This document shows, in pieces, positions 1 through 5,338 of a stretch of DNA of 17,987 nucleotides. The first letter of the stretch is position 1; the number at the start of each line of letters is the position of its first letter. Origin of the DNA: Archangium sp. (GTDB lineage Bacteria; Myxococcota; Myxococcia; Myxococcales; Myxococcaceae); assembly GCA_016793585.1 (NCBI GenBank), contig JAEUJR010000109.1, positions 1 through 17,987 of the forward strand. Reading direction: 5' to 3'. The translations under genes were made by a program, and so were the position numbers. The notes beneath the pieces are model-generated. The model ran no database searches. It had not been told where the DNA came from and saw nothing but the letters and a program-made list of their open reading frames with translations.

Positions 1-316
1 ACGCCGAGATGGGCACTGCGGCCCAGACGAGCGCACCCGGCTCGATGCGTGACGACACCGCCGCGAAGAGCAGCAGGCCACAGAGCGTCACGAAGCCGGG
101 AACACCGAGCGCGACCGAGGTGGCCGTGAGCCACGAGAGCACTGCGGCGGCGAACACGAGCCCCAGCACCACGCGCGCCGTGCCCGAGAGCCTGACCTGC
201 GTGGAGAGCAGCACGCCCAACGACAGCACCACGAGGTGCGGCAGCTCGAAGGCGTCTCTCGCGAAGGGAAAGAACGAGACGCTGGCGACGGCGAACGCGA
301 GGCCCGCGCGGTTCAC
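1..316 (-). CDS. Partial integral membrane protein, possibly O-antigen ligase/polymerase family (N-terminal part)
   Basis: The minus strand is open from a GTG at 316-314 to the left edge (about 105 codons), so the C-terminal part is missing. The GTG overlaps the TGA of the upstream lipoprotein by four bases (GTGA), which suggests translational coupling; I see no Shine-Dalgarno sequence. The translation begins MNRAGLAFAVASVSFFPFAR and is almost entirely hydrophobic, with three or four potential membrane helices separated by short polar turns. A first helix followed by an F-P-F-A-R-D-A-F-E-L-P pattern resembles the N-terminus of O-antigen ligase/Wzy-like proteins in related bacteria, which often read P-x-x-x-D-x-F-E-L-P-K. 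That family call is inference from a short stretch, and any polytopic membrane protein remains possible. The plus-strand frame over this region is a high-GC shadow. Confidence 0.5.
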   Translation of the reverse strand, partial: MNRAGLAFAVASVSFFPFARDAFELPHLVVLSLGVLLSTQVRLSGTARVVLGLVFAAAVLSWLTATSVALGVPGFVTLCGLLLFAAVSSRIEPGALVWAAVPISA

Positions 317-1374
317 TGCACGACGATGGTCGCGAGCGCGTACTGCGAGCCGGCGGTTGCCTGCACGAGGAACACGCCGGGCGCGTTGGGCGCCGTGTAC
401 GTGCCCGTCGCGCTGACCGAGCCGCCGTTGGGCGAGACCCGCCACGTCACCGCCGCCCCCGAAGACACCATGGCCGTCAGCTGCACGACGCCTCCGCGCG
501 TGACGGTGCTGACCGCCGGCGTGATGGCGATGGCGTTCAGGTTCGTCGCCGTCACCAAGAGGTCGGCGCTGCTCCACAGGTTCGTCGAGGGCTCACGCGC
601 ATAGATGCGCTCGTCGGTCGTCGCGGCCGTCAACGTGCCCGTGCCGTCGATGGTGCCGGACGGCCAGACGAACCACTGCAGCCCGCTCACGCCAACCACC
701 ATCGAGGTGGGGCTCGGCGTGTTGGGCACGGTGGTGGTGCGAACGCCCGCGAAGGTCTGCTTCGAGCCGGGCGGCAGCGTGAGCGCGTTGCTCGAGGGAG
801 AAGTCGGAGCCACGGAGAATGGCTCGAGGGTCTGGCTGACGTTGAGGTCGATGAAGCGGCTGAGCGACGAGTTCTGCACCGAGGTCGCGAGGATGCGCAC
901 CGTCGTGTTGCCAGAGGTCGCGAAGTAGGTGGCGGTCGAGGCGCTCGTGCGAGACAGGCTGCCGCCGCCCTGTGCGAGCGAGAAGGCGACGCCGTTGTCG
1001 ACGCCGCCCACGACGCGGCCCGAGAGCGTGAGGGCGTCACCGCTCGCCACCGTCGCCGACGAGGGCATGACCTCGAGCTGTGGGCCCGCCACGCCGCCGC
1101 CCGTGCCGCTCAAGCCGCCACCCGCTCCGGTGCCCGCGCCCGAGTTCGAGCCGATGCACTGGCCCTGCGAACACGTCTGCGTCACCGAGCAGACCGAACA
1201 CGTGGTACCGCCGATGCCGCAGGCCGCCGAGAAGCTGCCGCTCTGACACAGGCCGCTGGCGTCGCAGCACCCCACCGGGCACGTCGCCGAGGAGCATCGC
1301 CCGCCGCCACCACCACACCCGGCGGCGAGCGCCACCACGAGCACCGGGAGGACCGCCAGGACAGTCACGCGCAT
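313..1374 (-). CDS. Cysteine-rich lipoprotein with Ig-like (Big-type) domains
   Basis: Predicted surface or periplasmic lipoprotein of 353 residues. The start at ATG 1374 is preferred over a GTG 36 bases upstream because it gives a compact signal peptide ending in the lipobox L-A-A-G-C (Cys20). Residues 20-75 form a cysteine-rich module with a C-C-D-A-S-G core, followed by a Ser/Gly/Thr linker. From about residue 100 the sequence is beta-rich and Ig-like, and residues 279-353 form a clear Big-type repeat: P-A-V-S-T-V-T-R-G-G, then V-T-W-R-V-S-P-N-G-G, then G-T-Y-T-A-P. Such domains usually mediate adhesion or act as structural spacers; there is no sign of an enzyme. The cysteine module is closely matched by the lipoprotein at 3783-4499. 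The stop overlaps the start of the next membrane-protein gene. Lipoprotein status is fairly sure; the function is unknown. Confidence 0.8.
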   Translation of the reverse strand: MRVTVLAVLPVLVVALAAGCGGGGGRCSSATCPVGCCDASGLCQSGSFSAACGIGGTTCSVCSVTQTCSQGQCIGSNSGAGTGAGGGLSGTGGGVAGPQLEVMPSSATVASGDALTLSGRVVGGVDNGVAFSLAQGGGSLSRTSASTATYFATSGNTTVRILATSVQNSSLSRFIDLNVSQTLEPFSVAPTSPSSNALTLPPGSKQTFAGVRTTTVPNTPSPTSMVVGVSGLQWFVWPSGTIDGTGTLTAATTDERIYAREPSTNLWSSADLLVTATNLNAIAITPAVSTVTRGGVVQLTAMVSSGAAVTWRVSPNGGSVSATGTYTAPNAPGVFLVQATAGSQYALATIVVQ

Positions 1375-1462
1375 GGCGGGGCTTCTGGCACACGATGGCT
1401 TCGCCGTCACCGCACCCGGGCGCGTTCGAGGTGCATCGTCAGCGTCACCCTCGACGGCTTCT

Positions 1463-1555
1463 TCAGCGCAGGGAAGTCCCTCGGGGCCAAGCGACGTGTA
1501 CCGAGCAGGCGAGCACGGCAGCGATGAGGAACGCTCCGAAGGAGACGACGGTCAC
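1463..1555 (-). CDS. Possible 30-residue hydrophobic or lipoprotein-like small ORF
   Basis: A GTG at 1555, 11 bases after the phosphoesterase stop, opens a 30-codon frame. It encodes one hydrophobic stretch containing A-A-V-L-A-C, which resembles a lipobox, and ends in a basic tail. Third codon positions are mostly G or C, as in neighbouring genes. Nothing else supports it: there is no clear ribosome binding site and no family is recognised. It could simply be spacer between the phosphoesterase and the lipoprotein gene. Confidence 0.22.
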   Translation of the reverse strand: MTVVSFGAFLIAAVLACSVHVAWPRGTSLR

Positions 1556-1566
1556 GCGGGGCCAGG

Positions 1567-2166
1567 TCAGCCGGGCGGTGCCCAGCGTTTGCCCGTCTCG
1601 CAGTCGACGTGCTGCAGCGACACGCCCGCCGCGGTGACGCGCATCACGCCGTACAGAATCGGCAGCGTGAACCGTCGTGGCCCGATGGAGCCCGGGTTGA
1701 AGACGGTCAACCCACGGTCTTGCCCGAAGAAGGGCACGTGCGAGTGCCCACACAGAATCAGCGACGCCTTCTCGGCCCTCGCGAGCCGCGCTGCATCGGC
1801 TCTCACCTTCGGCCCTGCCACCGCGATGTGGGTGAGCAAGACCGTGAGTTGGGTGCGCTCCTCGTGCTGCAGCTCGAGCACCAGCGCGTCGGGCAGGTCA
1901 TGCAGCCGCACGTCGATGTTGCCGCGAACGGCGTGCACGGGGGCGATGGCCGAGAAGGTGTCGAGCACCGAGAGGTCGCCGATGTCGCCACCGTGCACGA
2001 TGGCGTCGGGCTTCAGGGCCGCGAGCTGCTCGACGCCGCGTGGGTCGGGCTTCGAGTGCGTGTCAGCCACCAACCCCAGCGTCAACGTCCCGTCAGGGCG
2101 CAGGCTCCGCAGGGCACGGGCGACGACGAAGGGCGGGCCACGTCGGGTCTTCGCGCTGGCCTTCAC
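1567..2166 (-). CDS. YfcE/MJ0936-type metallophosphoesterase
   Basis: Predicted cytoplasmic phosphodiesterase of the calcineurin-like superfamily, using two metal ions. Counted from an upstream GTG at 2226, the metal-binding motifs appear in order: D-T-H (55-57), G-D (80-81), G-N-I-D (102-105), T-H (132-133) and G-H-S-H (160-163), followed by F-N-P-G-S, typical of the YfcE branch. I chose GTG 2166 (199 residues) because GGAG lies nine bases before it and codon use upstream of it is less typical; a TTG at 2085 would place the catalytic DTH near the N-terminus, as is usual in the family. The gene follows rpmB on the same strand and may share its transcript. The natural substrate cannot be read from the sequence. 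The family call is secure; the start is not. Confidence 0.85.
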   Translation of the reverse strand: MKASAKTRRGPPFVVARALRSLRPDGTLTLGLVADTHSKPDPRGVEQLAALKPDAIVHGGDIGDLSVLDTFSAIAPVHAVRGNIDVRLHDLPDALVLELQHEERTQLTVLLTHIAVAGPKVRADAARLARAEKASLILCGHSHVPFFGQDRGLTVFNPGSIGPRRFTLPILYGVMRVTAAGVSLQHVDCETGKRWAPPG

Positions 2167-2175
2167 GGTGAACGT

Positions 2176-2179
2176 CTCC
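2176..2179 (-). promoter_or_regulatory. Shine-Dalgarno GGAG deciding the phosphoesterase start
   Basis: On the minus strand GGAG lies nine bases upstream of GTG 2166. No comparable site precedes GTG 2226 or TTG 2085, so it favours the 2166 start. Confidence 0.4.
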
Positions 2180-2247
2180 AGACATGAAGAAGCCGCCGCA
2201 AGTCCGAAGACCCACGACGGCTTCACGGGAACGACGACGGAGAAGTC

Positions 2248-2481
2248 TCAGACTTCGCCAGCGCGCTCGAGCTCGGCGTACACCGCCTCGATGCCGCGCT
2301 TGTTGATGATGCGCAGGGCGTGCGCCGACACGCGCAGCGTCACCCACTTCTTCTTGTTGGCCAGCCAGAACCGGTGCTTCTGCAGGTTCGGCAGCGAGCG
2401 GGTCTTCGACTTGTTGTTGGCGTGGCTGACGTTGTTGCCAACCATCGGGCGCTTGCCCGTCACCTGACATACGCGGGACAT
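2248..2481 (-). CDS. rpmB: 50S ribosomal protein L28
   Basis: Structural protein of the large ribosomal subunit, 77 residues, the normal length for the family. The N-terminus [17 protein letters not shown] and the central [10 protein letters not shown] and V-T-L-R-V-S-A motifs match E. coli L28 closely. It carries one cysteine and no CxxC pairs, so it belongs to the zinc-independent type. The start is well supported: AAGGA lies six bases upstream of the ATG. It sits 30 bases after rpsN on the same strand, so the two are probably cotranscribed, with the phosphoesterase downstream. Confidence 0.97.
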   Translation of the reverse strand: MSRVCQVTGKRPMVGNNVSHANNKSKTRSLPNLQKHRFWLANKKKWVTLRVSAHALRIINKRGIEAVYAELERAGEV

Positions 2482-2511
2482 GGGGTTTCCTTTGGGTCTT
2501 CGAAAAGAGGG

Positions 2512-2817
2512 TTACCAGCTCGCCTTGACGACGCCGGTGAGCTCGCCCGCGAGCGCCTTCTCGCGGAACTGAATGCGCGAGAGGCCGAACTTGCGAAGGT
2601 TGCCACGGGGACGGCCAGTGACCTGGCAGCGCGCGACGACGCGAATCGCGCTCGCGTCACGGGGCTGCTTCTGCAGCTTCACGATGGCCGCCGCACGGTC
2701 CTCGGCAGAGGTCGTGGGGTTCTTGATGATTGCCTTCAGCTCGAGGCGCTTCGCGCGGAACTTCTGCGACAGCGCACGGCGGCGGTTGTTCTTGATGATG
2801 GAAGAGGTCTTGGCCAT
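2512..2817 (-). CDS. rpsN: 30S ribosomal protein S14, long zinc-independent type
   Basis: Small-subunit ribosomal protein of 101 residues. ATG 2817 is chosen over upstream in-frame codons because it gives the family N-terminus M-A-K-T-S and the same length as E. coli S14. The conserved C-terminal half reads [10 protein letters not shown] then L-R-K-F-G-L-S-R-I, ending K-A-S-W. There is a single cysteine, so this is the long form without the zinc ribbon of the short 61-residue type. No strong Shine-Dalgarno site is visible. It is the first gene of an rpsN-rpmB-phosphoesterase unit away from the main ribosomal operons. Paired metal-free S14 and L28 genes are often Zur-controlled in other bacteria, but I see no Zur-like palindrome here. 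Confidence 0.96.
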   Translation of the reverse strand: MAKTSSIIKNNRRRALSQKFRAKRLELKAIIKNPTTSAEDRAAAIVKLQKQPRDASAIRVVARCQVTGRPRGNLRKFGLSRIQFREKALAGELTGVVKASW

Positions 2818-2872
2818 GGAAGAGGTGCTGCCCTTACGAAAAAGATGGTGAATCGGAACGGAGGGCGAGCCC

Positions 2873-2900
2873 CTTACACACAAACGCCTGTTGCGATCAA
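2873..2900 (-). promoter_or_regulatory. Candidate sigma-70-type promoter for rpsN-rpmB
   Basis: On the minus strand a TTGATC (-35, 2900-2895) and a TGTAAG (-10, 2878-2873) are separated by 16 bases. Transcription would start near 2865, leaving a leader of about 48 bases before rpsN. This is the best -35/-10 pair I found in the 190-base divergent gap. It is a visual match only. Confidence 0.4.
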
Positions 2901-3007
2901 GTTCGATGGCTGTGACGGGTTGCATTCCCCTCGCACGTGGGGCAAGAGGGCCGCCCTTTCCCGATCAGACCGTCATTGGTCCGTCACTTCCAGGAGCACG
3001 AGTTCGT

Positions 3008-3397
3008 ATGGGCACGCTGAAGAGCTTCCTCGAGTCGAAGAAGATCACCACGAAGCAGGTTCACACCACCTCCAAGCGCATCGAGTCGTCCGACGCCGCT
3101 GCCCGCGTTCTGCTCGTCAAGCGCGTCGCCAAGCGCGCCAACAAAGAGCTCGCCGCCAAGAAGTACGCCGAGCTCGACCTCGCCAAGCCGACGTCGATGG
3201 GCCGTGGCGTGACCGTGAAGCAGGTCGAGGCCGCGTCGGCCGAGGTGCCCGTCTCCCGCAAGGTGCGCGCGAAGATTCTCCGCGCCGTGAACACCATTCT
3301 CACCTCGAAGAAGGAGGCCGCCGTCGACATGAAGGCGCTCTTCGAAGGCACCAAGGCCAAGCCGGGCAAGAAGCCGAAGGAAGAGGCGAAGAAGTAA
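3008..3397 (+). CDS. Small lysine-rich basic protein of unknown function
   Basis: A 129-residue, strongly basic, probably cytoplasmic protein. ATG 3008 is chosen because AGGAG lies 11 bases upstream (2992-2996); an earlier in-frame ATG at 2891 would add a stretch unlike protein. It begins M-G-T-L-K-S-F-L-E-S-K-K and has alternating charged helices such as V-K-R-V-A-K-R-A-N-K-E-L. The tail K-P-G-K-K-P-K-E-E-A-K-K is disordered and lysine-rich, like those of some nucleic-acid-binding proteins. There is no signal peptide or membrane segment. It is divergent from the ribosomal genes and of similar charge, but it does not match ribosomal protein S20 or any other ribosomal family I recognise. Nucleic-acid or ribosome association is a guess from charge and context. 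Confidence 0.75.
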   Translation: MGTLKSFLESKKITTKQVHTTSKRIESSDAAARVLLVKRVAKRANKELAAKKYAELDLAKPTSMGRGVTVKQVEAASAEVPVSRKVRAKILRAVNTILTSKKEAAVDMKALFEGTKAKPGKKPKEEAKK

Positions 3398-3422
3398 TCG
3401 CCCGCCCGCCGCGCTGAAGCAC

Positions 3423-3458
3423 GAAGCCCGCCTGTTCCCCATGGGAGCGGCGGGCTTC
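3423..3458 (+). terminator. Strong hairpin, probable terminator after the basic-protein gene
   Basis: A perfect 10-bp stem, GAAGCCCGCC pairing with GGCGGGCTTC, encloses a 16-base loop that could itself pair partly (CCC/GGG). It starts 25 bases after the stop at 3397. No T-run follows directly; a T-rich stretch (ttttctctttt) lies about 12 bases later. Termination is likely but not certain to be Rho-independent. Confidence 0.55.
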
Positions 3459-3546
3459 TGCATGTCGGCGTTTTCTCTTTTCATCGGCGCAGGCCCACGC
3501 AGACTCCGCCAGCCGTTCAACACCAACCTCACGGGGAACCCTCCAC

Positions 3547-3783
3547 ATGAAGAAGATGCTCTTCGTCGCCGTCGTGTCCGCAGCGCTCGGTGGTCTGGCC
3601 ACGCAGGCCTTCGCCGAGCCGCAGCCCAACATGAAGAAGGCGCTCCTCTCGCTCGAGGAGGCGAAGAACCACCTCGAGAAGGCCACCGCCGACAAGGGCG
3701 GGCACCGCGTGAAGGCCATGGCGCTCGTCGCCGACGCCATCGCCGAGGTGAAGGCCGGCATCGAGTTCGACAACAAGCACTGA
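3547..3783 (+). CDS. Small exported helical protein with DKGGHR motif
   Basis: A 78-residue protein with a clear Sec signal peptide (MKKMLFVAVVSAALGG, cleavage probably after A-F-A). The mature part of about 55 residues is predicted to form two amphipathic helices around D-K-G-G-H-R, with P-N-M-K-K-A-L before and A-I-A-E-V-K-A-G-I after. I have seen this arrangement in small uncharacterised exported proteins of many proteobacteria, but I know of no function for them. The stop TGA overlaps the ATG of the next gene by one base (TGATG), so the two are translationally coupled. Only a weak purine stretch (GGGGAA) precedes the start. Export is well supported; the role is unknown. Confidence 0.8.
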   Translation: MKKMLFVAVVSAALGGLATQAFAEPQPNMKKALLSLEEAKNHLEKATADKGGHRVKAMALVADAIAEVKAGIEFDNKH

Positions 3784-4499
3784 TGCTGCGTGCCGGCGTC
3801 ATCGTGTCGCTGCTGGCGTTCGCAGCGGCCTGCCAGTGCGTGCCCCGCTGCGACGGGGTGAACTGCCAGGGCTGCTGCGACTCGTCAGGCGAGTGCCAGC
3901 AGGGCACCCACACGCTGGCGTGCGGCGTCGATGGTCAGCGGTGTTTCACCTGTGTCGCCGGTCAGCAGACGTGCTCGAACGGCGGCTGCATTCCCCAGCC
4001 GCACGGGGCCGTCGGGCCCTCTGGAGGAGGCGGCGCGGGCGTCTCGACGGGCTCGAACGGCGGCAGCGGCGGCGCGACGGGCGGGGGCGCTCCAGGCGGT
4101 GGTGCTCCACAGCCGTACGGCAACCTGCTCGCGACCATCGGGCGCCCCTGCTCCGCGCTCGCCGACACCCCGGGCGGAGAATGCAGCGCCGAGCTCACCT
4201 GCCTGCCCGTGCTGGGCACCTCGCGTTTCGCCTGCCAGTACGCGTGTTCGAATGGCAGCTGCGGCGGCTCCGGGCGCTGCGAGCTCGTCGTCGAGGCGGG
4301 CCGCTCGTGCACCGAGTGCTCGAGGCCGTGCGGCGCGGCCCCGTGTCTGCCCGACGAGGTCTGCGTGCCGCGCAGCGGCGGCAGCGTCTGCATGCCCAAT
4401 TGCCGGCTCGTCGGCGCCCAGTGCCCAGCTCCGCAGGTGTGTCTGGCGAGCGGGCTCTGCTCGGGTGGCGGCCTCGTCTCGTACTGCCTTCGTTTCTGA
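3783..4499 (+). CDS. Cysteine-rich lipoprotein with Gly-rich linker
   Basis: A 238-residue predicted lipoprotein. The signal peptide MLRAGVIVSLLAFAAAC ends in a lipobox with Cys17. Residues 17-70 hold a cysteine module (C-C-D-S-S-G core, then C-G-x5-C-x2-C, ending C-S-N-G-G-C-I) that matches the one in the lipoprotein at 313-1374 almost cysteine for cysteine. A Gly/Ser/Ala linker of about 45 residues follows. The C-terminal part has many more cysteines, with short C-x(2-7)-C loops probably forming disulphides outside the cytoplasm. The start codon overlaps the previous stop (TGATG), and the deacetylase gene follows after three bases. No catalytic motif is visible; a binding or structural role at the cell surface is inferred. 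Confidence 0.8.
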   Translation: MLRAGVIVSLLAFAAACQCVPRCDGVNCQGCCDSSGECQQGTHTLACGVDGQRCFTCVAGQQTCSNGGCIPQPHGAVGPSGGGGAGVSTGSNGGSGGATGGGAPGGGAPQPYGNLLATIGRPCSALADTPGGECSAELTCLPVLGTSRFACQYACSNGSCGGSGRCELVVEAGRSCTECSRPCGAAPCLPDEVCVPRSGGSVCMPNCRLVGAQCPAPQVCLASGLCSGGGLVSYCLRF

Positions 4500-4502
4500 C
4501 CG

Positions 4503-5279
4503 GTGGCGAACGCGCTCCAGGGGTTGAGGCTTCGCCTCGGCGTCGAAGGCACCCGCAGGCCGGTGGAGTCGTTCGACCTCGCCTCGCTCCGCCGTGCGCT
4601 GCTCGTGTTCGCGCACATGGACGATGAGATCAACGCCGTCGGGCTGGTGCACCGGCTCCGCGCGGCGAACGTCGAGGTCGACCTGGTGGTGCTCACCGAC
4701 GGCGCCGCCAACCCGTGGACCGACGCTGGCGTGGTCGGCGCGCGCACGCACTTCGAGTGCCGGCGTGACGAGCTCTTCGAGGCCGCGGCGCTGCTCGGCG
4801 TGAGCGAGCCCGTGCTCCCGGCGTTGCCCGACTCGAAGCTCGAGGCCCACCTCGACGCAGCGACCGCCGTCGTGCAGCGCCTGCTCGAGCAGCGACGGCC
4901 GGGGCTCGTCGTCACCTTCGACCCGAAGGGCGTGAACGCGCACCCCGACCACATGGCGGCGCACGAAGCCACGAAGCGCGCGCTGGCTCGCACCGACGCG
5001 CCCGCCGCGCTGGCCATGTTGCTGCCACCCCCGCCGTTCTCGTTCGCGCTGGGCGCGGGGTTTCGCTCCGAAGCGCCGCCCGACGTCGCCACGATTCGGG
5101 TGACCGACGACGAGCTCGAGCTGAAGGCCCGCGTCTTCGACGGCTACCGCTCGCAGCAGAAGACGCTCAAGCTGCTCACCGCCGGGCTCTCGCCGCGCAC
5201 CTTCTTCGGCCTCTTTCGCTCGGAGTGGTACCTGTGGCTGTCGGCTGCCCAGACGCGCGCGTGGGTGCGCTCGGGCTGA
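4503..5279 (+). CDS. PIG-L family (LmbE-like) Zn-dependent deacetylase
   Basis: Predicted amide hydrolase of the PIG-L/LmbE/MshB family, whose members usually remove acetyl groups from N-acetylglucosamine-type substrates. It has 258 residues and starts at GTG 4503, three bases after the lipoprotein stop, with no separate ribosome site, so coupling is likely. The signature A-H-M-D-D-E is at 37-42 (the usual form is A-H-P-D-D-E; the Pro is Met here, while metal-binding His38 and Asp41 remain). The second motif H-P-D-H is at 147-150, with His154 after it. There is no signal peptide, so it should act in the cytoplasm. The substrate cannot be named; envelope sugar or glycolipid modification would fit the neighbouring surface proteins but is inference. 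Confidence 0.88.
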   Translation: MANALQGLRLRLGVEGTRRPVESFDLASLRRALLVFAHMDDEINAVGLVHRLRAANVEVDLVVLTDGAANPWTDAGVVGARTHFECRRDELFEAAALLGVSEPVLPALPDSKLEAHLDAATAVVQRLLEQRRPGLVVTFDPKGVNAHPDHMAAHEATKRALARTDAPAALAMLLPPPPFSFALGAGFRSEAPPDVATIRVTDDELELKARVFDGYRSQQKTLKLLTAGLSPRTFFGLFRSEWYLWLSAAQTRAWVRSG

Positions 5280-5338
5280 GCGCGTACGCCGACGTGGTGC
5301 GCGGTGGCTCGAGGGGTAAGGTGCCGCCCCTTTCCCGA

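Noticed and set aside
2818..3007. Zur operator before rpsN
   Set aside because: I looked for an AT-rich dyad typical of Zur boxes and found none.
3008..3397. Ribosomal protein S20 as identity of the basic protein
   Set aside because: The location and lysine content suggested it, but the N-terminus and the conserved S20 core motifs do not match and the protein is too long.
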